Origin: Dyadobacter endophyticus
GTDB taxonomy: Bacteria; Bacteroidota; Bacteroidia; Cytophagales; Spirosomataceae
Reading direction: 5' to 3'
Length of the DNA stretch: 64,000 bases
Assembly: GCF_014641595.1 (NCBI RefSeq)
Contig: NZ_BMIA01000003.1
Location: 992,001 to 1,056,000 of the forward strand
How positions within the stretch are numbered: position 1 is the stretch's first letter; each line of letters starts with the position of its first letter. Made by a program: the position numbers and the translations under genes. Below are positions 50,444-59,888 of this stretch, piece by piece. The notes beneath the pieces were generated by a model. That model was not told the origin of the DNA, ran no database searches, and saw only the letters and a list, made by a program, of their open reading frames with translations.

Positions 50444-50816
50444 TTAAAGCTATATTCGAAATATGCGAATGTGAACGGCACAGGACCGCTCATTTTGAAC
50501 AGAATGCAAATATAGCAATTCAAACGCCGCTTACTTTCAATAATAGCCCTAAATGCAGGGACCGTCCTGGATTTCGCAGGGCAATAAAAACCACCGATCC
50601 CCGCCGCACTCACACTCAGCAACTTGCCGCCCAATGTTACTCCATATAAACATGCTGATTTTTAATATAAAATTTTAAACAAAATCATTTTTATCGTGGA
50701 ATATTTCATTAAAACATTTTTTCTCGATCATATATTTTTTGAAATTAATTAAAAATAGAAGATTCTTCTGTTTTAATAAGAATACCTAACTGTTTCACTC
50801 CATTACTTAATCAATC
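50444..50816. other. Divergent intergenic region thrA / susC-like gene
   Basis: 373 bases without a gene. The thrA side carries TATATTTG on the minus strand (50507-50514), a match to TAnnTTTG. The other half is very AT-rich, with runs of A and T typical upstream of SusC genes. A sigma/anti-sigma pair is absent, so the SusC promoter cannot be assigned from neighbours. No RNA structure was recognised. Confidence 0.5.
50507..50514 (-). promoter_or_regulatory. -7 box of the thrAB promoter
   Basis: TATATTTG on the minus strand, a full TAnnTTTG match, 64-71 bases before the thrA ATG. A TTTG lies close by but no TTTG is found at the ideal 19-21 base distance. Confidence 0.45.
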
Positions 50817-53800
50817 ATGAAGAAAGTCTTTACATTAGGCTTCCTGCTTCTCCTGCTATTCCTTACCGGGGCAGGTTTTGCGCAGGACCTGGCTATCAAA
50901 GGCAAAGTGCAATCGGCCGACGGGTACCTTCCCGGAGCCAGCATCCTCATCAAGGGCACTAGCCGTGGCAGCACCACGGACGCCAACGGCGATTTCACCC
51001 TCACCTCGCCGGCCAATGCAACCCTCGTGGTTTCGTTTATCGGATACAAAACACTGGAAATCCCCGTGGGCTCGAAAACCGTCTTCGACATTATGCTCGA
51101 AAATGACGCGACGCAGTTCAATGAAATCGTCGTAACGGCACTCGGCATCGCCCGTGAGAAGAAGGCATTGGGCTATGCGGTGCAGGAAGTGAGCGGCAAA
51201 ACGCTCACGCAGGCACGCGAGACAAACCTCGTCAACTCGCTTTCAGGGCGGCTTGCCGGTGTACAAATTACCAATTCCAATGGCGCACCGGGCTCCTCGT
51301 CGCGGATGATCATCCGCGGGGCCAGCTCAATCGGCAGCAACAACCAGCCATTGTTTGTGGTGGACGGCGTACCGGTAGACAACAGTAACTTTGGCTCGGG
51401 TACGGGTATCGATTATGGCAATGCGGCAGCGTCGATCAACCCGGACGACGTGGAGTCGATCAACGTATTGAAAGGCCCGAGCGCCGCGGCGCTTTACGGC
51501 TCGCGCGGAGCGAATGGGGTGGTTTTGGTAACTACCAAAAGCGGTAAGGGCACGAAGGGGATCGGGGTTTCGGTCAACTCAAATACAGCTTTCGAAAGCC
51601 CGTTCAGATTGCCTGAATGGCAAAACGAGTACGGTCAGGGAGCCGCAGGGCAATTTACTTATGTGGATGGCAAAGGCGGTGGTAAGGGCGACGGGGTGGA
51701 CGAAAGCTGGGGACCCAGATTGGATGGCCGCCTTATCGCACAATTCGATTCGCCGATCGCCGCCGACGGTACCCGGACTCCCACACCCTGGATCGCGCAT
51801 CCCGACAATGTGGACAAGTTTTTTGAAACCGGCAGAACGCTTACCAACAGCGTGGCGGTGACGGGCTCCAACGACAAGGCCGATTTCCGGCTTGCATTCA
51901 CCAACCTGGACCAAACGGGTATTTTGCCAAATACCAACTATAAACGACGAACAGTTTCACTGAATGCCGGCTGGAACCTCACCAGCAAACTGAGCATCCG
52001 GGCAACGGGAAACTACATCAAAGACGGCTCAGACAACCGTAACAACTTCGGCCTCTATTTCATATGGTTTGGTCGCCAGGTGGATATGGACAAGCTGAAA
52101 GCCTACAAAAAGCCGGGTAGCATTTATCAGTACAACTGGAACGACAATTACTGGACAAACCCCTATTACCTGCTCAACGAGAGCACCCGCGCGAACGAAA
52201 AAGACCGGCTTTACGGCAATTTTTCGGCAACGTACAAGTTCGCCGACTGGCTGTCATTGACCGCCCGGACAGGTACAGATTTCTATGAAGACCGACGCAA
52301 GACCAAAAGTGCCGCACGCCAGGCTATCATTGGAACCTCGGCGCTTTACGACGCTTATAATGAAGAACAAATCTTCGTTCGGGAATCTAACTCCGACTTC
52401 CTGCTCAATGCGACCCACAAGTTCGGAGATTTCGACATTACCGCGAATATTGGTGGAAACCACCGGACAAACTATGCGCAACGCAACTATATGGGTGCCA
52501 CTGAATTGGCGATCCCGCGGGTTTACAACTTCGGAAACTCCCGCCAGAAACTGGTCGGCGAAAACAGCTACATCAAAAAGACGGTCAACAGTCTTTACGC
52601 AGCTGCCAACCTTGGCTTCCGCAACTACCTTTTCCTCGATCTGACTGCAAGAAACGACTGGTCGAGCACACTGCCGTCCAATAACCGCTCTTATTTCTAC
52701 CCTTCCGCGGCGGTGAGCGCGATCGTGACAGACATATTCGACATTAAGTCGTCGGTTTTATCTTTTGCAAAAATACGCGCCGGTGTAGCCCAGGTTGGAA
52801 ATGACACTGACCCTTATCGTCTGGTAAGTACCTACAAATATGAAAACGCGTGGGGAAGCACACCAAGCCTGTCGGAGAACAATGCGATGCTGAATGCGAA
52901 TTTGAAACCTGAAATCACATCTTCCTACGAGATTGGTGCGGATATCAGGCTTTGGCACAACCGTGTAGGCCTCGATGTTACCTACTACAACAAGGTTTCG
53001 AAAAACCAGATCCTGGATGTTAACATTTCCAACGCAACCGGGTTCTTGTCCAAATTGCTGAATGCGGGTAAGATCAAAAACTCGGGTATCGAGATCCAGC
53101 TGACTGCAACGCCTGTGAAGCTCGACAAGTTCTCATGGGATATCGGTTTAAACTGGGCGAAGAACAACAACAAGGTGGTTGCGCTGGACGGAGGGCTCAC
53201 TACTTACCAGCTGAACACCAGCTATAATTCATTGACCCAGGCGACATCAAGCAACAGTTTCAGAGGATTGTCGGTTGAAGCCCGCGTGGGACAGCCTTAC
53301 GGCACATTCTTTGGTAAAGGCTTCCTGCGCGCGCCGGACGGCCAGATTGTGTACGACAGCCAGGGGTATCCGATGATCGACCCTGTAAGCCGTGTGCTCG
53401 GCAGCTTTACGCCGAATTGGATTGGCGGCATTTCCAACACATTTACCTACAAAGGCTTTTCGCTCAGCACGCTCATCGATATGAAACAGGGCGGGGACAT
53501 TTTCTCGCAGTCTATCAATATCGGCAGGTATACCGGCGTCCTGAAAGAAACCACTTTCGGGCGCGAGGATGGTGTGGTCGGACAAGGTGTGGTAAATATC
53601 GGAACCTCGGCCGCTCCCGAATATGTGCCTAACGAGAAGCGCATTTCATCGGAAGAATACCATCACAAATACTACCTGCTGACCAACAACGAAAACACCA
53701 TTTTCGATGCGAGCTATATCAAGCTACGGGAGGTAAAGCTTACCTATATGATTTCCGGAAAGGTGTTCAACAAGCTGCCGTTCCGCGACATCGCTATTTC

Positions 53801-53954
53801 CATTGTTGGACGCAACCTGGCACTGTTGAAGAGCAATCTGCCGCATATTGATCCTGAAACCAGCTATTACAACGACGGTAACCTGCAAGGGATCGAAAAC
53901 GGGCAAATCCCGACCACCAAGACCATGGGCTTTAATATCAGTTTCAACTTATAG
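50817..53954 (+). CDS. SusC/RagA-family TonB-linked outer-membrane transporter
   Basis: A 1045-residue receptor. After the signal peptide (ends GAGFAQD) come the carboxypeptidase-like domain (GKVQSADGYLPGASILIKG, FIGYKTLEIPVG), the plug with VTALGIAREKKALGYAVQEV and NVLKGPSAAALYGSRGANGVVLVTTK, and the barrel ending TMGFNISFNL. The SusC-only insert SIGSNNQPLFVVDGVPVDNS is present. It imports a glycan or peptide fragment with the SusD-like lipoprotein encoded 17 bases downstream. No glycoside hydrolase, sulfatase or peptidase gene accompanies the pair, so the cargo is unknown. Confidence 0.95.
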   Translation: MKKVFTLGFLLLLLFLTGAGFAQDLAIKGKVQSADGYLPGASILIKGTSRGSTTDANGDFTLTSPANATLVVSFIGYKTLEIPVGSKTVFDIMLENDATQFNEIVVTALGIAREKKALGYAVQEVSGKTLTQARETNLVNSLSGRLAGVQITNSNGAPGSSSRMIIRGASSIGSNNQPLFVVDGVPVDNSNFGSGTGIDYGNAAASINPDDVESINVLKGPSAAALYGSRGANGVVLVTTKSGKGTKGIGVSVNSNTAFESPFRLPEWQNEYGQGAAGQFTYVDGKGGGKGDGVDESWGPRLDGRLIAQFDSPIAADGTRTPTPWIAHPDNVDKFFETGRTLTNSVAVTGSNDKADFRLAFTNLDQTGILPNTNYKRRTVSLNAGWNLTSKLSIRATGNYIKDGSDNRNNFGLYFIWFGRQVDMDKLKAYKKPGSIYQYNWNDNYWTNPYYLLNESTRANEKDRLYGNFSATYKFADWLSLTARTGTDFYEDRRKTKSAARQAIIGTSALYDAYNEEQIFVRESNSDFLLNATHKFGDFDITANIGGNHRTNYAQRNYMGATELAIPRVYNFGNSRQKLVGENSYIKKTVNSLYAAANLGFRNYLFLDLTARNDWSSTLPSNNRSYFYPSAAVSAIVTDIFDIKSSVLSFAKIRAGVAQVGNDTDPYRLVSTYKYENAWGSTPSLSENNAMLNANLKPEITSSYEIGADIRLWHNRVGLDVTYYNKVSKNQILDVNISNATGFLSKLLNAGKIKNSGIEIQLTATPVKLDKFSWDIGLNWAKNNNKVVALDGGLTTYQLNTSYNSLTQATSSNSFRGLSVEARVGQPYGTFFGKGFLRAPDGQIVYDSQGYPMIDPVSRVLGSFTPNWIGGISNTFTYKGFSLSTLIDMKQGGDIFSQSINIGRYTGVLKETTFGREDGVVGQGVVNIGTSAAPEYVPNEKRISSEEYHHKYYLLTNNENTIFDASYIKLREVKLTYMISGKVFNKLPFRDIAISIVGRNLALLKSNLPHIDPETSYYNDGNLQGIENGQIPTTKTMGFNISFNL

Positions 53955-53971
53955 GATAATTTTTCGAGACG

Positions 53972-55432
53972 ATGAAAAAGAAAATATATTCATTGGGCAT
54001 TTCGACGCTGCTTTCGCTGACGATTATCTGCGCAACGAGCTGCACCAGCGATTTTGACACCATTAATACGAACAACAACAGCGCTGCCACCGGCACCGCC
54101 GATCTTTTCCTGCCGCACGGCATCCAGAGTGCGGTCGATATTTATTGGGGCGGTTCGCTGGGAATGGATATCGGCGACGGCTATTCGCAGCATTGGGCGC
54201 GGATCCAGTACACGGACATTGATCAATACACGGTCTCAAGCGACGTGTACACCGCAGCATGGCAGGGATTGTATGTGGAATCACTCGCGGATTATCAGCG
54301 CATTTACAAAATCGGCAAAGAGTCGGGTAACGTCAATTACCAGGCGGTGGCGGTGATATTGCGGTCGTGGGCGTTCATGCTCCTCAGTGACGTGTACGGC
54401 GATATCCCTTATACCGATGCGTTGCAGGGGCTGGAAGGAAACCTTTTGCCTAAATATGATAAGCAAAAGGATGTTTACGCGGGCATTGTGGCCGAGCTTA
54501 AATCGGCCGGAGAGACTATCAACACATCCGACAAAAGTATGGCGATCGCGGGCGATATCCTCTTCAATAATGACCTTTCCAAATGGAAAAAATTCGCGAA
54601 CTCTCTGAGCTTGCGCGTGCTAAGCCGCATGATCGATAAAGCCGACGCGCCCATCGACGTAAAGGCCGAAATCACCCGGATTTTGAGCGATCCCGTCAAA
54701 TATCCCGTGATCGCCTCCGTGGCCGATAACATTCAGCTCAATTACCTGGATGCCACCAACAACCAGAATCCGGTGAATGTAAACCGGAAAACACGCGACG
54801 ACCACCGCGTAAGTGCCACTTTGGTGAACAAATTGAAAGATTTGAAAGATGCGCGCCTGCCCATTTACGCCAACAAACCGGTATTACGCGACGAGTACAC
54901 GGGGGTCCCCAATGGACTTTCCTCCTCACAAGCAGGTAAGCTCGGCCTCGACAGTACTTCCAGGGTTGGCAGCTACTTCACGGGCCCCACTGCCCCGGGC
55001 GTTGTCATGAGTTATGCGGAGCTGTTATTTCTTAAAAGCGAGTTTGCCTACAAAGGAATAGCGGCGGCCGGCGACGCAGCTAAAAACTATTCGGATGCCA
55101 TTACCGCATCATTTGCCCAGTACAAATTGGCCATTACCCCTGAATACCTCAGTGCGAATGCCTTGAAACCAGGGGCAGCCGGTTTCACACAAATTATGGA
55201 GCAAAAGTGGATCGCATTGTACGGGCAGGGACTCGAAGCCTGGACAGAATTCCGCAGGACAGGCATCCCCGACTTGAAACCTCCTGTATTGAATACCAAC
55301 CAGAATGTCATTCCCACGCGGCTGCCTTACCCGAACTCGGAAGAATCGCTGAATTACCAAAATTTCTCAGCGGCCCTTACCGCCCAGGGAGGCAAGAATG
55401 ACATGAAAATGAAACTTTGGTTTGCGAAATAA
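53972..55432 (+). CDS. SusD/RagB-family nutrient-binding lipoprotein
   Basis: A 486-residue surface lipoprotein of the SusD-like_2 group. The lipobox is ATSC with Cys24, followed by the spacer TSDFDTINTNNNSA. TPR-like helices carry typical motifs: LRSWAFMLLSDVYGDIPYTDAL, MAIAGDILFNNDLSKWKKFANSL, and near the end EQKWIALYGQGLEAWTEFRRTGIPDL and NVIPTRLPYPNSEESLN. It caps the SusC barrel and binds the cargo. It follows the SusC gene by 17 bases and ends at a strong terminator, so the operon contains these two genes only. Confidence 0.95.
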   Translation: MKKKIYSLGISTLLSLTIICATSCTSDFDTINTNNNSAATGTADLFLPHGIQSAVDIYWGGSLGMDIGDGYSQHWARIQYTDIDQYTVSSDVYTAAWQGLYVESLADYQRIYKIGKESGNVNYQAVAVILRSWAFMLLSDVYGDIPYTDALQGLEGNLLPKYDKQKDVYAGIVAELKSAGETINTSDKSMAIAGDILFNNDLSKWKKFANSLSLRVLSRMIDKADAPIDVKAEITRILSDPVKYPVIASVADNIQLNYLDATNNQNPVNVNRKTRDDHRVSATLVNKLKDLKDARLPIYANKPVLRDEYTGVPNGLSSSQAGKLGLDSTSRVGSYFTGPTAPGVVMSYAELLFLKSEFAYKGIAAAGDAAKNYSDAITASFAQYKLAITPEYLSANALKPGAAGFTQIMEQKWIALYGQGLEAWTEFRRTGIPDLKPPVLNTNQNVIPTRLPYPNSEESLNYQNFSAALTAQGGKNDMKMKLWFAK

Positions 55433-55461
55433 TGCAGGCTTAAAGTCCTAAAAAGCAAAAC

Positions 55462-55496
55462 GGGTCGGATACGTGCGGTATCCGGCCCATTTTCTT
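55462..55496 (+). terminator. Bidirectional terminator after the SusCD pair
   Basis: Stem GGGTCGGATAC / GTATCCGGCCC with a 5-base loop and TTTTCTT after it. On the other strand a T-rich stretch follows as well, so it can end the convergent barrel gene. Confidence 0.85.
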
Positions 55497-55512
55497 AGAG
55501 TATAATATTGAT

Positions 55513-56277
55513 TTAGAATGAAATACCCAAGCCTGCACCAACATTGGCAACTCCCACGAAGCGCTTCTCATTGATTGGAATACTTACCTCGGGATATTTG
55601 CCGACGCGTACATTCACTGCCACATTCTCCAACTGGGCCTCGGTAGCAAGAAAGTCGCCGGAAATATGAAAATACAATGGACCGGCAATGGGCAAGCGCA
55701 AACTGGCGCCGGCGCCAACGCCGAAACCGCTCGTGGAAGCGGGGCTTAAATGCACGAGGATCTGATTTTCTCCGGACTGGAATGTCCCCGTCATATCCAC
55801 CGTCGGCGAAGTAACTTCTACATAACCTCCCTGCACGTGCCCTTCGATTTGCACTCTGTTGAAATTAAGGAATATCGCGGGCCCGGCCATGATCGCGTTG
55901 AATTTCCAGCGCGACACGCGCGTGTCCCAGGTATGTGTGGTAGTTTCATTGATAAAACCTTTGATTTCTTCGACGCGACGGTCGGCAATATCGACGATCG
56001 GCTGAGGGCGTGTCGTATTTTTATTCATACTCCCTGAGAGCTTCAAACCAAACCAGCGTGCGATACGGAAATCATAATTGGCTTGGAAATAATATCCCGA
56101 GCCTGTCAGGCCGGCAAATGGGTCGTTCAGTTTTTCCCTGGCGAGCTCGCCCACGGGTAAGCTATACCCGCCAGCGACGGACAAGAAGCTCCGGTTGTCG
56201 TTCTGCGCCGTGGCGTCGACTTGTGTAAATAGGAAAAGTGCAAAAAACGGGATAGAGAAACGTTGGCTAATTTTCAT
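55513..56277 (-). CDS. Outer-membrane beta-barrel protein
   Basis: A 254-residue exported barrel (signal peptide MKISQRFSIPFFALFLFTQV then ATAQ). Strands alternate polar and aromatic residues (FLSVAGGYSLPVGELA, YFQANYDFRIARWFGLKLSGS, LYFHISGDFLA), and the C-terminus ends VGAGLGISF, with the terminal Phe needed for insertion. It resembles small OmpA- or PorT-like barrels of Bacteroidota, but no specific family is recognised. It is convergent with the SusD gene and divergent from the small membrane protein at 56487. Confidence 0.75.
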   Translation of the reverse strand: MKISQRFSIPFFALFLFTQVDATAQNDNRSFLSVAGGYSLPVGELAREKLNDPFAGLTGSGYYFQANYDFRIARWFGLKLSGSMNKNTTRPQPIVDIADRRVEEIKGFINETTTHTWDTRVSRWKFNAIMAGPAIFLNFNRVQIEGHVQGGYVEVTSPTVDMTGTFQSGENQILVHLSPASTSGFGVGAGASLRLPIAGPLYFHISGDFLATEAQLENVAVNVRVGKYPEVSIPINEKRFVGVANVGAGLGISF

Positions 56278-56486
56278 TAATATGGCTGTTTGTGAGAAGA
56301 ACTAGTACGTGAAACGAAATTTCCCGCTAAGGTAACATCAAACATCCCCGATATATTACATTTTTATTCACCTACTTAGTTTGGGGAAATTTTATCAACA
56401 CAATGTTATATAATTCGCTTAAAAAGTGCTGAATCCGCGCTGGTATGGAAATGGTAAGGTTCCTATTAAACTAAATCATTAAACCC

Positions 56487-56747
56487 ATGAACAGGCAAGA
56501 AACAGATAAGGAAGCAAGAGCCACCAAGAACGTGAAGAACGTCTGGAAGTGGATCGTCGGCATCGGTATCGTTCTTTCGCTGATCGCCTGGTTTGGCGGC
56601 TTCTTCAACCACGATAGAAATTTTTCGGGCCAGGCAGATAACCCGGCCGATCAGGGCACAACTGTGGTGGACAGCATTGCTTCTGATACAGCAGGTACCC
56701 AAATGCGCGCCGATACGGTTAACGAGCATGTACGCGGCACAGAATAG
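56487..56747 (+). CDS. Small single-pass membrane protein of unknown function
   Basis: 86 residues: a charged N-terminus (NRQETDKEARATKNVKNVWK), one membrane helix (WIVGIGIVLSLIAWFGGFF) and a hydrophilic, low-complexity C-terminus rich in Asp, Thr and Ala. I know of no family with this pattern. The ATG is preceded by an AT-rich stretch. It stands between two minus-strand genes: the barrel gene 209 bases upstream and the FAD/Fe-S dehydrogenase, whose stop is 3 bases downstream. A membrane-anchored accessory role is a guess. Confidence 0.6.
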   Translation: MNRQETDKEARATKNVKNVWKWIVGIGIVLSLIAWFGGFFNHDRNFSGQADNPADQGTTVVDSIASDTAGTQMRADTVNEHVRGTE

Positions 56748-56750
56748 GCA

Positions 56751-59702
56751 TTATTTGATCAATGCATCGTATAAAATCTCTACCGGATGCATCGCTATGC
56801 GTCCGGTGCCATCCTTGATCTGATGGCGGCAACTCGTTCCGGCAGCCGCGATGATCACATCTTCGGGCTGCTGCCGAACGGTTGGGAACAGTACCAGTTC
56901 CCCGATCTGCATCGACACTTCAAAATGCTCTTCCTCGTAGCCAAACGACCCGGCCATTCCGCAGCACCCCGACGGGATGAGCTGAACGTGATAGTTCTCA
57001 GGCAATTGCAATGCCTTTTTAGAAGCCGTTAATGTCGAAAGGGCTTTCTGGTGGCAATGGCCGTGCAGCTTGATCAGCTGATTTTTCGCCACAAATGCGC
57101 TTTTCTGAATGCGCTTCTCATCGATTTCGCGCGCGACGAATTCCTCGAAAAGCAATGCATTCGCCGCGATATTCTCCGCATGGCCCCTTTCTTTTTCCCC
57201 TACCAGATCCACATATTCGTCCCGGAAAGAAAGTATTGCCGATGGCTCAATACCCACCAGCGGCGCGTCATAATTGATTTTGTCCTTCAACAAATCCACA
57301 TTCCGGATAGCCAGTTTCTGCGCTTCTTTTACAAAACCTTTGGATAAATACGAGCGGCCGGATTCGACATGCTCGGGGATAATGACTTCGTAACCCAGCT
57401 TTTCGAGCAATAGCACGGCTTTTTTGCCTACTTCCGCATCATTATAATTGGTAAACTCATCACAAAACAAATAAACCTTCCTCGAATGTGGCGCGGCGGC
57501 CGGTTTGTTTCGCTGATGCTTTTCCCACCAGCTTTTCAAGGGTTGGCTATCCAGCTTAGGCATTGAGCGGTCGGGATGGAAACCCACCATTTTGTTGGCG
57601 ATTTTCCGCAATGCAGGCGTCCCGAATATACCATTGAATGCCCATGGCGCGATCGACGCCAGTTTCATCTGATTTGAAAAATTGGCGATCAGCTTGCTGC
57701 GCATCGGTGCGCCATGGCTTTCGTAATATTGCTGCGTGAATTCGGCCTTCATTTTACCAATATCCACGCTGGAAGGGCATTCCGATTTGCAGCCTTTGCA
57801 GGAAAGACAAAGGTCCAGCACTTCCTTCACCATTTCCTGGCTGGTTGCCGGGGCGGTTTCAGGCGTAAGGTACTGGCGTAAAATGTTTGCACGGGCACGC
57901 GTCGTGTCGCGCTCGCTGCGCGTGGCCATGTAGCTGGGGCACATCGTACCGCCGGTTAGTTCGGTTTTACGGCAATCGCCCGAGCCGCTGCATTTCTCGG
58001 CCAGGCGCAGCATGCCTTCCTGCTTCGAAAAATCGAATATGGTATCGATCTGCGGGTTAGGCTTGTCCTGCTCATAGCGCAGAAATTCGTTCATCGGCGG
58101 TGTGTCCACGATTTTGTTCGCATTGAAAACGCCATCCGGGTCCCAGATGCGCTTCACCTGCCTGAACATTTCGTACACCTCCTCGCCCATCATATAAGGA
58201 ATAAACTCCCCTCGCAAGCGACCATCGCCATGCTCGCCCGACAATGCTCCGTTGTATTTCTTTACAAGCATCGCCGTATCAGCCAGCACATCGCGGAATT
58301 GCTGTTTTCCTTCACTGGTTTTGAGGTTGATCATCGGTTCCACGTGCAGCTCGCCCGCACCCGCATGCGCGTAGTACGAGGCGCTCAAACCGTGTTTTTT
58401 CAGCAAAGCCTCCAATTCTTCGATGTATGCGGGCAAATCTTCTACCGCTACGGCGCAATCTTCGATCAGGTTCACGGGCTGCGTGTCGCCGGGGAGATTG
58501 CGTATCAGTCCAAGGCCCGCTTTACGAATGTCCCAGGCTTTGTTGGCATCGTCGCCAAACAGCAATGGATAGGCGTAACCAAGGTTTTCCACTTTCAACT
58601 GCTGGATCAATGCGGAAGCTTTCTGTTCCACCTCTTCTTCTGCAACGCCCCAGAACTCCACCATGAGCATTGCCGCGGGGTCGCCCTGCATGAAAAAGCG
58701 GTTTTGGGAATACACATTGTGGTTTTTGGTAAAATCCATAATGTACTTATCGACCAGCTCAGAGGCTTTCGGATCGTGCTGCATCGCCACGCGGTTCGCG
58801 TGGAGCGCTTCCGCAAGCGAGTTGGTATGCACGCACACGACGCCGACAGCTGCGGGAGGAGCGTCCACCAACGCAATTTTCGCTTCGGTAACAAGGCATA
58901 ATGTGCCTTCCGAGCCCGCAATGAGGTTACAAAGGTTGATATTGCCGTTTTCGAAATTCCTGACCAGCGCGTCGAGCGCATAACCGGAGTTGCGTCGGGT
59001 AACGCTCGGTTTGGGAAACTGTTTTTTGATTAAATCGTGGTCAATAGGATTGGATATTAAGCCAAACATGCCCGCCAGAATCGATTGCAGGCGCTGGCCT
59101 TTGATCTGCTTTTCCCGGATTTCACGTGTAAAATCAGCGATGGATTTCTCATTGAATATCGCCTCAGTGCCATCTGAAAGCAGCACTTTCACTTCCAGTA
59201 AATGGTCACGCGTGGCACCCCAGGTGATGGAATGCAGCCCGCACGAGTTGTTACCGATCATTCCGCCGATCATCGCGCGGCTGGCCGTGGAAGTTTCAGG
59301 GCCGAAAAGCAGGCCGTAAGGAGCCAGGTGCTTGTTGAGATCGTCGCGGATCACGCCCGGCTGCACGCGTACCCATTTCTCCTTCGCGCTAACCTCGACA
59401 ATTTCCCTGAAATGCTTCGAAATATCGACCACAATGCCATTTCCTACAACTTGCCCCGCGAGTGAGGTTCCTGCTGCCCTCGGGATCAGTGTCACTTTAT
59501 TGGTTTTCGCAAAACCGATCAGCGCGCGGATGTCTTCCACCGTTTTCGGCAAAGCTACTGCAACCGGCATTTCCTGATAAACAGACGCATCGGTAGCATA
59601 AACCGTGCGCTGGGCAGCGTGTAGCGTGGAATTATCAAAATACAGCTCCCCCTCGAACCGGGCACGGAGCGTATTGAACTGAAATTGTGAAACGCGGGTC
59701 AT
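56751..59702 (-). CDS. FAD-linked and Fe-S-containing 2-hydroxyacid dehydrogenase (YdiJ-like)
   Basis: A 983-residue fusion. Residues about 40-260 are the FAD_binding_4 fold (LIPRAAGTSLAGQVVGNGIVVD, then GGMIGNNSCGLHSITWG), about 280-545 the FAD-oxidase C domain with GHCH-like ligands and SGEHGDGRLRGEFI. Two 4Fe-4S motifs follow: CSGSGDC and CLSCKGCKSECP. The C-terminal CCG domains have GHCHQKALS and PSGCCGMAGSFGYE. The length and order match E. coli YdiJ, which oxidises D-2-hydroxyglutarate, and also glycolate/D-lactate dehydrogenases. Electrons would go to quinone. The substrate cannot be read from sequence; D-lactate or D-2-hydroxyglutarate are both plausible. Confidence 0.92.
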   Translation of the reverse strand: MTRVSQFQFNTLRARFEGELYFDNSTLHAAQRTVYATDASVYQEMPVAVALPKTVEDIRALIGFAKTNKVTLIPRAAGTSLAGQVVGNGIVVDISKHFREIVEVSAKEKWVRVQPGVIRDDLNKHLAPYGLLFGPETSTASRAMIGGMIGNNSCGLHSITWGATRDHLLEVKVLLSDGTEAIFNEKSIADFTREIREKQIKGQRLQSILAGMFGLISNPIDHDLIKKQFPKPSVTRRNSGYALDALVRNFENGNINLCNLIAGSEGTLCLVTEAKIALVDAPPAAVGVVCVHTNSLAEALHANRVAMQHDPKASELVDKYIMDFTKNHNVYSQNRFFMQGDPAAMLMVEFWGVAEEEVEQKASALIQQLKVENLGYAYPLLFGDDANKAWDIRKAGLGLIRNLPGDTQPVNLIEDCAVAVEDLPAYIEELEALLKKHGLSASYYAHAGAGELHVEPMINLKTSEGKQQFRDVLADTAMLVKKYNGALSGEHGDGRLRGEFIPYMMGEEVYEMFRQVKRIWDPDGVFNANKIVDTPPMNEFLRYEQDKPNPQIDTIFDFSKQEGMLRLAEKCSGSGDCRKTELTGGTMCPSYMATRSERDTTRARANILRQYLTPETAPATSQEMVKEVLDLCLSCKGCKSECPSSVDIGKMKAEFTQQYYESHGAPMRSKLIANFSNQMKLASIAPWAFNGIFGTPALRKIANKMVGFHPDRSMPKLDSQPLKSWWEKHQRNKPAAAPHSRKVYLFCDEFTNYNDAEVGKKAVLLLEKLGYEVIIPEHVESGRSYLSKGFVKEAQKLAIRNVDLLKDKINYDAPLVGIEPSAILSFRDEYVDLVGEKERGHAENIAANALLFEEFVAREIDEKRIQKSAFVAKNQLIKLHGHCHQKALSTLTASKKALQLPENYHVQLIPSGCCGMAGSFGYEEEHFEVSMQIGELVLFPTVRQQPEDVIIAAAGTSCRHQIKDGTGRIAMHPVEILYDALIK

Positions 59703-59888
59703 GGGAACAATCGATAATCAGATGGCGAATTTACGGTAGTTGGCCTATTAATGCTTTGAAAAACTGCATTAATGTGCTCCCGGACAACGCTGAATAAGCT
59801 GCCGGAACACTTACCGGCGGGAGTTACGTATATTGGCACAATTTTTACACCGCATGTTTTGGTAAAAACTGTTTTCCCTTTCGAAACG

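Noticed and set aside
50440..50634. A 64-residue minus-strand frame upstream of thrA as a possible leader peptide
   Set aside because: It has no run of Thr, Ile or Met codons and overlaps the thrA start region out of context; no attenuator pairings were found.
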